A stretch of 33,373 nt of DNA, taken from positions 1 through 33,373 of the IMG/VR virus record IMGVR_UViG_3300013126_000123; one strand, 5' to 3'. The notes under the pieces were generated by a model that saw only the letters and a program-made list of their open reading frames with translations, was not told where the DNA came from and made no database searches. Positions 16,846-24,554 of this stretch are shown in pieces (within the stretch, counting starts at the first letter, position 1; every line of letters starts with the position of its first letter). Both the position numbers and the translations under genes were made by a program. Origin of the DNA: a virus.

Positions 16846-18294
16846 TTAATTTTTAAGAACTGCAATACCTAAAGCTTCTTCTTTAGTTACATTACCAGCT
16901 CTATAAGATACTTTACCCATTACAAATTCGCCATCTTCTAATTCATCTTTAAATGAACTAGCAACACCTGTTTTAACAACAGTGCTTGTAGCTAAAGTAT
17001 ATGCTTCATTAAACAAACCTGCAACGCAAGCAAGCTTACCAGAATCAGGACCTGCACTTCCAACAAATCCAGTTGTCGCAGGATTATTTTGAGCAGTAAA
17101 GTCGTCATTAAATAGATTATATTTAGCGAAACCATCATTTTCATCAACTTTATTGGCATCAGTATTTGTATCTACTGGGATAATTCTAATTAAACCTTGA
17201 GCAGTTTTAATTTTCATCAATCCATCATCAGCATAAACAAATCTTTCAGTTTTTTGGTGACCATCAGTTCCTTCAGTTATAAACATAGAAGCTAAAACAC
17301 CTTTGTCCATTAAACAAGCAAATCCTGGGTTAAGAGTATAACCTACTTTAAATTTTTGAATAAATTTATCAAAATCATTAAAAGTAAATACCCCTTGAGC
17401 AGCACTTAAATATCTTTGGAAATTTGAATTAGCTGAAGTTGTTTGTTGAATTGCAGGAATTATTCCTTTAATACCTTGAGTTTCAGCTTGAAGAACTCCG
17501 TTCATAATTGAAGCAGAAATTTCTTTTCTATCATTTTCCTCAATAGCAGCAAATTCAGATAACAACCAATCAAAATCATACTGACCTTGTTGTAAAGCTT
17601 CGTATGCTTCTGCAGTGATATAGTCTTTAGCAATATATTTTCCTAGATAAAAACGAACTTTTTTGCCTTTGCTTTTTTTCATTTCTTTAGCAGTTCCACC
17701 TTCATTAGCTAATTTTCCATTAACTGAATTTGGCGCAGATTTATCAATAAGATTAAAAGCTAATCCGCCAATAACTTGATTAGTAGAGAAATTTCTAACT
17801 AAGTCAATAATTGGGTTAACAGTAGCTAATTTTTCAATAATATTACCAATTTGAGTTTCTCCATTGAAAAATAAACCAGCGTGAGAGTTATCAGAAGTAT
17901 TAATAAAAGCTTTAAATTTCCCTTTTTTGAAAAATTTACCAGAGTCTGTTTTAATAGATACTGGGTTCAATAAATCTACTTCTGTTTTAATAACTTCAGC
18001 AAATTCTTTTTTTTCAACTTCAGATAAACCACTAGATTCTTTTTGAGTGTAACTTTTAGTGTTATTAACAAATTCCTCAACAGTATTTTGGAATTTATCA
18101 TTACTTTCGTTAATTTTTTTGAATTGAGTTTCAACTGATTCATTGATTTTTTTAATTTCAGAATCAACTATAGATTTGGTTTGATTAACCAAATTTTCTT
18201 TAATATCTTTAACAGAAGTTTCTAAACCTTGTTGAATACCATCAAGTTTTTTAGATATTTCTGATACAGAATTTTTGTTTTCTTGTCCTTCCAT
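16846..18294 (-). CDS. Major capsid protein, HK97 fold, with N-terminal scaffold (delta) domain
   Basis: The 482-residue product begins with about 100 residues of coiled coil (GIQQGLETSVKDIKENL...KINESVETQFKKINESNDKF), the delta/scaffold domain that is cut off by the protease encoded next door. The rest follows HK97 order: the extended N-arm and E-loop around LFFNGETQIGNIIEKL, NLIDKSAPNSVNGKLANEGG, then KKVRFYLGKYIAKDYITAEAYEAL (spine helix region), P-domain and A-domain segments (AAQGVFTFNDFDKFIQKF, VGYTLNPGFACLMDKG), ending EEALGIAVLKN. It forms the icosahedral shell. It is 1 bp from the protease stop and precedes the decoration-like gene. Confidence 0.92.
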   Translation of the reverse strand: MEGQENKNSVSEISKKLDGIQQGLETSVKDIKENLVNQTKSIVDSEIKKINESVETQFKKINESNDKFQNTVEEFVNNTKSYTQKESSGLSEVEKKEFAEVIKTEVDLLNPVSIKTDSGKFFKKGKFKAFINTSDNSHAGLFFNGETQIGNIIEKLATVNPIIDLVRNFSTNQVIGGLAFNLIDKSAPNSVNGKLANEGGTAKEMKKSKGKKVRFYLGKYIAKDYITAEAYEALQQGQYDFDWLLSEFAAIEENDRKEISASIMNGVLQAETQGIKGIIPAIQQTTSANSNFQRYLSAAQGVFTFNDFDKFIQKFKVGYTLNPGFACLMDKGVLASMFITEGTDGHQKTERFVYADDGLMKIKTAQGLIRIIPVDTNTDANKVDENDGFAKYNLFNDDFTAQNNPATTGFVGSAGPDSGKLACVAGLFNEAYTLATSTVVKTGVASSFKDELEDGEFVMGKVSYRAGNVTKEEALGIAVLKN

Positions 18295-18295
18295 A

Positions 18296-19036
18296 TTATA
18301 ATTTAATTTTAGGGTTAAAATTGTTAATTGCTAAATTGATAGCAAAATTGTCTAACATTATTTCAATATCATTTTCAGATATTGGTGAAGCTTCCCGCTC
18401 CATTTTTTCCTCAACTTCTCGTTGATTAGAAATTCTCTTAATCAAGGCAATAAAAGCCTTGGCATCGCTTGAAGATAATTCACATCTTTCTCTTAATAAA
18501 TCTTCAGCATCTCTAATGGTTTTAACTTCATTTAAAAATGATTTAAAGTTTTCCACAAGAGCATTATCATTAGCTCCTTTAACTACTAATGAATATTCAA
18601 TTAATTCACCTTTGGTAATTGTTCTAATACCAGTTTTAGAATCATAATCAGATTCTCTAGTTAAAAATCCTACTGAAAATTCACTAATAGCTCCACCTTT
18701 TACAAGTGGAATAATTTCTTTAGATACAAATTCACTTTCTTTAATAAGCTTGGCAGTAGAAGCTAAGCCATCTTGTCTATCAAAATTAAACTCAGTAGCA
18801 ATTCCAATAGGTCTATCGCTTTTATGGTTAAATAATATTGGAAAAGGACGATTAGCATTTAATCTTTTTTGAATGCTATCATCAAAAATACCTTTAACCA
18901 AAATATCATTATCGTGGTCAATATTGTTATAACCAGCAACCAAGCCAGATACATTAAAATACTTATCATCTTCATTGCTTAAATCTTTTTGAGTTAAGTC
19001 AATGTTAAAAGTTTTTCTTATAAAGTTTTTGGACAT
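18296..19036 (-). CDS. Prohead maturation protease (U35 / HK97 gp4 family)
   Basis: The 246-residue serine protease removes the capsid scaffold domain during maturation. It has the family's NVSGLVAGYNNIDHDNDILVKGIF start, the catalytic His in FNHKSDRPIG (H71), and the Ser in SEFSVGF (S121), followed by IEYSLVVKGANDNALV, the usual E-x-S-l-V-x-x-p-A-N block. The C-terminal about 60 residues are charged and probably self-cleaved. The gene is the first of the leftward capsid operon and diverges from the plus-strand cassette at 19139, across a 102-bp gap. Confidence 0.93.
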   Translation of the reverse strand: MSKNFIRKTFNIDLTQKDLSNEDDKYFNVSGLVAGYNNIDHDNDILVKGIFDDSIQKRLNANRPFPILFNHKSDRPIGIATEFNFDRQDGLASTAKLIKESEFVSKEIIPLVKGGAISEFSVGFLTRESDYDSKTGIRTITKGELIEYSLVVKGANDNALVENFKSFLNEVKTIRDAEDLLRERCELSSSDAKAFIALIKRISNQREVEEKMEREASPISENDIEIMLDNFAINLAINNFNPKIKL

Positions 19037-19062
19037 AAGATATTAAAAATTAATAAAATTAT

Positions 19063-19090
19063 TTGACATTTTATTTTTTATTAATAAATT
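19063..19090 (+). promoter_or_regulatory. Promoter of the plus-strand accessory cassette
   Basis: TTGACA (19063-19068) is a perfect -35; TAAATT (19085-19090) follows after 16 nt as a fair -10. It points into the genes from 19139 on. The transcript would begin about 45 nt before the first ATG, just ahead of a copy of the ACTTTAATTTAAA leader motif (19112-19124). Confidence 0.55.
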
Positions 19091-19138
19091 GTAAATATAA
19101 AACTTGCTTTTACTTTAATTTAAACTAAAATATATTAT

Positions 19139-19513
19139 ATGGACGATAAAGATTCTAAATTTACTAATACAACAAATTTTATTAGAAAGTTAAAACAACA
19201 TATACCAATGTTGGTAGAATTAAATATGTTGAGTGGTAAAAAAGAACCTGATAAATTTTTAGATATAAATAATTTAGAATATTTAGAATATCGTCAGGCA
19301 TTAGCTAAACAAAAGAAAGCAAAAAAGAAATATTTAGAAAAAGAATTCAATAAAAATATACTTGGCATTTCAGGATACTCGCAATGGTATGTTAAAGATG
19401 TTCAAGGAATTAGAAATTGTTATAAAACAATTTTAACTCTTTTAAATCAAATCAAAGATTTAAGAGAAAAAAATAAAAAATTAGAAGAAGAACTAAATAA
19501 ACCATTAAAATAA
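19139..19513 (+). CDS. Unknown basic, coiled-coil-tailed protein, first gene of accessory cassette
   Basis: The 124-residue protein is Lys-rich, with an almost uninterrupted charged helix at the C-terminus (LLNQIKDLREKNKKLEEELN), likely a dimerising coiled coil. A middle stretch (LAKQKKAKKKYLEKEF) is strongly basic, and SGYSQWYVKDVQGI follows. I recognise no family; it could bind nucleic acid, but no helix-turn-helix is evident. It opens the plus-strand cassette behind the TTGACA promoter, and its leader contains the ACTTTAATTTAAA motif that marks many genes of the right arm. Confidence 0.7.
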   Translation: MDDKDSKFTNTTNFIRKLKQHIPMLVELNMLSGKKEPDKFLDINNLEYLEYRQALAKQKKAKKKYLEKEFNKNILGISGYSQWYVKDVQGIRNCYKTILTLLNQIKDLREKNKKLEEELNKPLK

Positions 19514-19528
19514 TTAATAAATAAAAAT

Positions 19529-20119
19529 ATGACAGTATTAGTAGCACAAAACACCAAAGACAAAATTATCTTAGGAGCAGACACGGGAACTTTTTATGGT
19601 GATTATCATAAAATTCATTTAACTAACCATAAAAACCGACTTAAAATAATGTCAGTGAATGATATTATTTACTCTGGCACTGGTTCAGTAAGTGAAATTA
19701 TTAATTTTGGTTTATTTTGTCAAACAAGAAAGCCAGAAAGAAGTGATCAATTAGGAATACAAAGATTTTTTATTGATTTTGGTAAATGGCTAAAAGAACA
19801 AAATATTGAAAAAGATGGTAAAGTCGATAATCATTATTTCTTAGTTTTTGAAAAAAAATTATTTCATTTACGATGTGGTGCAGTTTATGAAATTTTAGAA
19901 GATGATTTTGCGACTGATGGAGCTGGATTTAAAGAGGCTTATATGGCAATGTATCTAGGTAAATCAGTTAAAGAAGCTATTGATTTAACAATTGAAATGA
20001 ATATTTGGGCTAGTGGGCAACCTCAGATTGTAGAGATACAAAAAGATAAGAATAGTAATGTTCCCAAACCAAATCTTGAAGATATAAGCGGAATACAATG
20101 TAAAGGAATTAAAAAATAA
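19529..20119 (+). CDS. Phage-encoded Ntn-hydrolase, proteasome beta / HslV-like peptidase
   Basis: The 196-residue product looks like a proteasome-fold Ntn hydrolase. After removal of Met1 the first residue is Thr, as in mature HslV and beta subunits. Counting from that Thr, the Asp of ILGAD is residue 17, the exact catalytic position. Strand order fits: a first hydrophobic strand (TVLVAQ), IILGAD, a basic segment HKNRLKIM (the catalytic Lys33 is probably K34 or K38; alignment is ambiguous), then IIYSGTGSVSEI like the GxGxxxD turn, and FATDGAGFKEAYMAMYLG late, like the usual 'GSG..yA...' helix. No propeptide and no ATPase partner are visible. Substrate unknown. It could alternatively be an inactive or peptide-processing homologue. 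Confidence 0.7.
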   Translation: MTVLVAQNTKDKIILGADTGTFYGDYHKIHLTNHKNRLKIMSVNDIIYSGTGSVSEIINFGLFCQTRKPERSDQLGIQRFFIDFGKWLKEQNIEKDGKVDNHYFLVFEKKLFHLRCGAVYEILEDDFATDGAGFKEAYMAMYLGKSVKEAIDLTIEMNIWASGQPQIVEIQKDKNSNVPKPNLEDISGIQCKGIKK

Positions 20120-20125
20120 AAATAT

Positions 20126-20566
20126 ATGATAGATTTAAAATTAGCAGAATATAATTCAGAAGGAAAGTTTGTAGGGTTTATAGGGCTTGCTGAGGCTTGC
20201 TATGCAATTTATGGTGAATTTCAAGATAGTTTTCTATCTTTTAGAGCTGGATTTATTTTTGGTAAAAATTCCGTTCAAATAGTAAATTTTTTTGATAATT
20301 CAAAAAAGGATGATATTTTTCTAAAAGATGAAAAAGACCCGCTAAATCGCTTTGATGGTTTGTTTGATGGCAGAACTTATGGTAATGGGAGGTTTGTTTT
20401 AATTATAAATGACGGAGATGACGTTTATCTAAGAAAAGTTAATTGGTTTGAAGATTTCTCAAAGTTTATGCAGAGAGAATTTCAGAGTGAATTCAAACCA
20501 AAATTAATTGGCAACCTCCATAAAAACCCTGGATTATATGAAAAAGTAAAAAATAATGAATTATGA
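20126..20566 (+). CDS. Unknown protein, third gene of accessory cassette
   Basis: The 146-residue protein starts 6 bp after the Ntn hydrolase gene, and its TGA overlaps the ATG of the RlaP-like gene (ATGA), so it is co-translated with it. It is acidic with alternating strands (GLAEACYAIYGEFQD, FVLIINDGDDVYLRKVNWF) and an aromatic-rich middle. No family, catalytic triad or membrane segment is recognised. It may be a partner of one of the adjacent enzymes. Confidence 0.7.
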   Translation: MIDLKLAEYNSEGKFVGFIGLAEACYAIYGEFQDSFLSFRAGFIFGKNSVQIVNFFDNSKKDDIFLKDEKDPLNRFDGLFDGRTYGNGRFVLIINDGDDVYLRKVNWFEDFSKFMQREFQSEFKPKLIGNLHKNPGLYEKVKNNEL

Positions 20567-21513
20567 AAATAATTGTTAAAATGAATTTTGGTAGTCATCT
20601 TTATGGCACCAATTCTGAGTCATCTGATAAAGATTACAAGGGCGTATATTTGCCAAAATTAGAAGATTGTATATTGGGAACGGTTAAGAAAAGTATTGTG
20701 AATAATAGCAAATCTGACTCAACTGCAAAAAATACAAACGAAGATTTTGACTCGGAAATATATTCGCTACAATATTTTTTATTAGAACTTGGTAAAAATG
20801 GTGATACAGCATTTCTTGATATGATTCACGCTCCAGACTCAGCATTAATTGAATCAAGTGAGATATGGGAATATATAAGAAAAAATAGAGCTAAGTTTTA
20901 TATTAAAAGCTTAAAATCGTATGTTGGTTATTGTAGAGGACAAGCAGCAAAATATGGAATAAGAGGCTCTAAATTAGAAGAGGCTCAAAAAATTTTAAAA
21001 GTTCTAAATAATTATAATGACAATGTGAAACTTGCTTATTTTTGGGAACACTTGCCAGACGGTGAATATTCTAAAAGATATGATATTGACAATTGTCAAG
21101 CTAAAGATAAAAGAGCTTTTGATTTTTGCGGAAAAAAATTAATGGCTGATACCAATGTGTTATATGCAAGAGCAACAATACAAAAGTTTTATGATTCTTA
21201 TGGTGCTAGAGCAAAAATGGCACAAGCTAATGAAGGAATTGACTGGAAAGCCATCTCACACGCTTTTAGAGTTGGTTATCAATTAAAAGAGTTGTATACA
21301 ACTAATGACCTTATTTTTCCTTTAAAAGATTCTGAATTTATAAAAGAAATTAAAAAAGGTAATTATCATTATGTTAATGATAATATTGCTGAAAAGCTAG
21401 AAGATTTAGTATTTGAAATTGAAAATTTAGCAAGGAATTCTAATTATCCTGAGCAAGTCAACATTAGTGAGTGGCAAGATTTTATAATTAAATTGTATAA
21501 CAATGAACTATAA
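20563..21513 (+). CDS. Nucleotidyltransferase of the RlaP / YcgL family (PF10127-type)
   Basis: The 316-residue protein begins with the minimal nucleotidyltransferase core: FGSHLYGTNSESSDKDYKG holds the G-S (residues 10-11) and D-x-D (D22, D24) metal-binding motif. It is followed by DSEIYSLQYFLLELGKNGDTAFLDMIHAP (about 63-91), the block typical of RlaP-type 'predicted nucleotidyltransferase' proteins (S-l-x-x-f-l-x-l-x-x-x-G-x-x). Known members have been linked to RNA repair, and large phages carry homologues. Here it would add a nucleotide to an RNA or other target; the substrate cannot be read from sequence. It overlaps both neighbours (4 bp upstream, 11 bp downstream), so the operon is tightly coupled. 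Confidence 0.82.
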   Translation: MKIIVKMNFGSHLYGTNSESSDKDYKGVYLPKLEDCILGTVKKSIVNNSKSDSTAKNTNEDFDSEIYSLQYFLLELGKNGDTAFLDMIHAPDSALIESSEIWEYIRKNRAKFYIKSLKSYVGYCRGQAAKYGIRGSKLEEAQKILKVLNNYNDNVKLAYFWEHLPDGEYSKRYDIDNCQAKDKRAFDFCGKKLMADTNVLYARATIQKFYDSYGARAKMAQANEGIDWKAISHAFRVGYQLKELYTTNDLIFPLKDSEFIKEIKKGNYHYVNDNIAEKLEDLVFEIENLARNSNYPEQVNISEWQDFIIKLYNNEL

Positions 21514-22534
21514 CTGGAACTTAAAAGATACAAATTTTACCAAAGATAAAGGCAAGGTATTTTCTTGTTTTGCTGGAGGTGGTGGTAGCACAATGGGCTA
21601 TAAACTAGCTGGCTTCGATGTTATTGGTTGTAATGAAATAGATAAAAAGATGATGGAGGTTTATATTGAGAACCATAAACCAAAATATAATTTCTTAGAA
21701 CCAATTCAATACTTCAAGAATAGAAATGATTTACCTGAAGAATTATTTAATTTAGATATTTTAGATGGTAGCTTTCCTTGCTCTTCATTCTCAATGGCTG
21801 GTAGTAGAGAGAAAGAATGGGGAAAAGAAAAGAAATTTAGAGAAGGTCAACAAATGCAAGTATTAGATACTTTAGCTTTTGACTTTATCGATTTAGCTGG
21901 AAAATTAAGACCTAAAATAATTATTGCAGAAAATGTAAAAGGTATTTTAATGGGCAAAGCTAAAGATTATGTTAAAAGGATTTATCAAGAGCTAGATAAG
22001 ATTGGTTATACTTGCAATCATTATGTTTTAAATGCTTCTAAAATGGGAGTTCCTCAAAGAAGGGAAAGAGTTTTTTTTATTTGTGTTCGCAAAGATTTGA
22101 ATAAGAATATTTTTGACCTCAATTTAGATTTCAATGAAAAGCCAATTTTATTTGGTGAATTTTATCAACAAGGAGTTAATGATAGAAAAATAAGTGATGG
22201 TAAGATGAAAGAATATTGGCTTAAGAGAGAAATTGGTGATACAAGTTTTGCAGATACAATTATGAGAACAGAAGGTAAGACAAGATGTTTCAATAATAGA
22301 TATGTTTATGCTAATAAGGTATGCGATACTTACACTAGCAATGGTGATGCTTTATACTTATTTGATGAATATAGAAAACCAAATAGATTTGAAAGCTGTT
22401 GCATTGGAACTTTTCCACAAGACTACAATTTCTTAAATCAGCAATATAACTATATCATTGGAATGAGTGTTCCGCCATTAATGATAGCTAAAGTTGCAAA
22501 AAAAGTTTATGATAAATTTTTACTAAAGAAGTAA
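21503..22534 (+). CDS. DNA (cytosine-5) methyltransferase, orphan
   Basis: The 343-residue enzyme transfers a methyl group from S-adenosylmethionine to C5 of cytosine. Motif I is SCFAGGGGSTMGYKLAGF (22-38), motif II has GCNEID, motif IV GSFPCSSFS with catalytic Cys93, motif VI AENVKG (142-147), motif VIII VPQRRERVFF (183-192), and motif X is near the end (IIGMSVPPLMIAKVA). The target-recognition region lies around 225-310, so the recognised site is unknown. No restriction endonuclease is next to it. It probably protects phage DNA from host restriction or alters gene expression. Last gene of the cassette, followed by hairpins. Confidence 0.95.
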   Translation: MNYNWNLKDTNFTKDKGKVFSCFAGGGGSTMGYKLAGFDVIGCNEIDKKMMEVYIENHKPKYNFLEPIQYFKNRNDLPEELFNLDILDGSFPCSSFSMAGSREKEWGKEKKFREGQQMQVLDTLAFDFIDLAGKLRPKIIIAENVKGILMGKAKDYVKRIYQELDKIGYTCNHYVLNASKMGVPQRRERVFFICVRKDLNKNIFDLNLDFNEKPILFGEFYQQGVNDRKISDGKMKEYWLKREIGDTSFADTIMRTEGKTRCFNNRYVYANKVCDTYTSNGDALYLFDEYRKPNRFESCCIGTFPQDYNFLNQQYNYIIGMSVPPLMIAKVAKKVYDKFLLKK

Positions 22535-22583
22535 ATAGTTTTTTAAATTCAACTATTAGAAGTTATTAATAAATATTATTAAT
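22534..22583. terminator. Hairpins between convergent methyltransferase and portal genes
   Basis: AATAGTT/AACTATT (22534-22540 and 22551-22557, 10-nt loop) and ATTAATA/TATTAAT (22565-22571 and 22577-22583) are two AT-only stems in the gap between the convergent stop codons. The first stem begins with the methyltransferase stop region. They would be weak, possibly bidirectional terminators. Confidence 0.35.
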
Positions 22584-24252
22584 CTTTTAACTTTTCCCAA
22601 ATGTTGGTAGCCCAAGTCCTACCTGCATCCCCACCCCATAAATCCCAAGCTATTCTCCAAGTTGTAGGTTCACCATCTCTAAATTCGTAATGAGTTGAGC
22701 GATAGTTGCCGTGTCTTGAAAAGAAGGAATACATTCTTCTAATAGTTGTAGGTGTAAGATTTTCTCTATTCTTTAATTGATTGGCTCTTTTAACTCCAAC
22801 AGCCGTGCCACCTCTACCATATTTTTGTCTCCATTCTAAAGCTCTAGTTGCCGCTCTTGCCATTTCTTCAGTTGGCTTATAAGTTTCAACTGCTTTTAAA
22901 ACTTTATTATTAGAATTTACATCACTACTTCCCCTATTTTTGTTATAATCAATAAGAGGTTCGCCAATCATTTCTTTATCTTTAGCATCAATACCAATTG
23001 GAACTTGGTTGCCGTCCATAAAAAAGATGTCTAATCCTTTATTTGTTGGCATATTAAATAAACTTCTTAATTCATTTTTATATAAGAATTTACCTTTATC
23101 TAAATTTAAAGCATTATCAATTAATTTACTTCTTAAAGGTAAAATATCCCATAATTTATAGGTAAAATTATCAATAGATTTATAAGTAAAATTATTGTAA
23201 ATAGAATTTTTAATAAAGCTAAAGTAATTATTAAAGTGGGGAATAATCACTCTTTCATATAAATTAAAATTTGCTTGCTCTAAAATATTTTGAGAATTGG
23301 AGGTAACTGAATTAACCAAAGATAAGGGTATTTCGAATTTCTTATATATTTGTAATTCAGAATTCATTTTCTGAGCAGAAAAATCCATATCTTTAGCAAC
23401 AAATTGATTTTTCAAATCTTGAATCTTTAACTTAATTAAAGAAATAATTGTTCTGCCTGAATTTTTAGCTCCAGAAAATTGATTAGATAATTCATTTTGT
23501 AAATTCTTTCTTTGCTCATCAGTGTTAAAAGCAGCAAAATTAGAGTTTTCGTCAAGAGTCACAATTTTATCAGCAGTTAAAGCCTTTTCCATACCACTTT
23601 TATTATGTATATTAGCTTCATTATACAACAATATTTCTTTTTCAACGGAAGTTAATGATGATTTACCTAGAAAAGTAGAAAAGGGGATTATTCCATTGGG
23701 GTCAGATGCTTCTTTATATACCACTAACTCATCATTATTTAAAAAATAACCTAATCTTCCTCTTTTTAATTTATATTCATAAACATCTTCTAAACCATTG
23801 ATATTTTGAACTTTAATCTTGGTAGGGTGTAATTGTTTTGTAGCAAATTCACTTTCAAAAAAGGATATTCTACGAGGATGTATATTTTCTATTGATTGTA
23901 GTTTATCATTTTTACTTTTAATCAAAATAAAATTATTGCCACAAGAAAAAAAATGGGCTAAGCCTTCACTAACAAATTGTTGGTAGGTCTGCCAAGAATT
24001 AGGTTTAGCCAAAAATTCAAGAAAATCATTTCTTAAATTTAAATTATTATCTTTTGAAGCATAAGGTTTAATTGAAGCAACACCTTGGCTTATCATATCA
24101 ATAGCCGTGGCAACAGGGGCGCAAGTGCGATAATACTCCATATATTCATCTAAAGAAACGGCTACTGCAAATTCTTTCTCACCTGAAGGAAGAACACTTA
24201 CATAATAGCTTTTGCCCCTAGAAGAAAAGATTCTATTGAAAAAACTAAACAT
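22579..24252 (-). CDS. Portal protein (HK97 type) with fused C-terminal domain
   Basis: The 557-residue portal forms the dodecameric DNA gate. Residues 1-400 follow the HK97/Phage_portal family: VATAIDMISQGVASIKPY (about 48-65), FLAKPNSWQTYQQFVSEGLAHFFSCGN (stem region, about 84-110), VYKEASDPNG, and the wing/clip segments with DMDFSAQKMNSELQIYKKFEIPLSLVN. The C-terminal about 100 residues, after a low-complexity linker, form a separate module (LEWRQKYGRGGTAVGVKRANQL...RRMYSFFSRHG...RIAWDLWGGDAGRTWA), a domain that occurs alone or fused to other head proteins in many phages. Its job is unknown. The gene lies alone, separated from the protease/capsid genes by the plus-strand cassette. Confidence 0.9.
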   Translation of the reverse strand: MFSFFNRIFSSRGKSYYVSVLPSGEKEFAVAVSLDEYMEYYRTCAPVATAIDMISQGVASIKPYASKDNNLNLRNDFLEFLAKPNSWQTYQQFVSEGLAHFFSCGNNFILIKSKNDKLQSIENIHPRRISFFESEFATKQLHPTKIKVQNINGLEDVYEYKLKRGRLGYFLNNDELVVYKEASDPNGIIPFSTFLGKSSLTSVEKEILLYNEANIHNKSGMEKALTADKIVTLDENSNFAAFNTDEQRKNLQNELSNQFSGAKNSGRTIISLIKLKIQDLKNQFVAKDMDFSAQKMNSELQIYKKFEIPLSLVNSVTSNSQNILEQANFNLYERVIIPHFNNYFSFIKNSIYNNFTYKSIDNFTYKLWDILPLRSKLIDNALNLDKGKFLYKNELRSLFNMPTNKGLDIFFMDGNQVPIGIDAKDKEMIGEPLIDYNKNRGSSDVNSNNKVLKAVETYKPTEEMARAATRALEWRQKYGRGGTAVGVKRANQLKNRENLTPTTIRRMYSFFSRHGNYRSTHYEFRDGEPTTWRIAWDLWGGDAGRTWATNIWEKLKD

Positions 24253-24308
24253 TTATTTTAAAATTATGTTTTATAAAACATTAATGATTATTAATAAAAA
24301 AATATATT

Positions 24309-24554
24309 ATGCAAGTAGAAAAAGTTAGAGAGTTAAAATACAAGGAATTTGAAGAGATATTTAAAAGAAATAAAGGGAAATTATATATAAAAATAGGTAT
24401 AAATAGTAAAAATAAATGGAAAAAAATGAGTTATATTCCAAAAAAAGGGCGAGATTCTAAGATTTTCGCCCAAAATCCTATGGTAATTATAGAATTTTAC
24501 AATGATTTAGGTGGTTTTCTTGTAAGAAAATGGGATTTAGGCTTAATTAAGTAG
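24309..24554 (+). CDS. Unknown small basic protein between portal and small terminase
   Basis: An 81-residue, Lys-rich protein (KEFEEIFKRNKGKLYIKIGINSKNKWKKMSYIPKKGRD) on the plus strand in a gap of the leftward genes. It ends in TAG and its last 12 bases overlap the 3' end of the small terminase gene. It has an A-rich leader (AAAAAAATATATT before ATG). No family recognised; the high Lys content suggests nucleic acid contact. It may be a small regulatory gene or an accidental open frame; codon usage resembles the neighbours. Confidence 0.45.
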   Translation: MQVEKVRELKYKEFEEIFKRNKGKLYIKIGINSKNKWKKMSYIPKKGRDSKIFAQNPMVIIEFYNDLGGFLVRKWDLGLIK

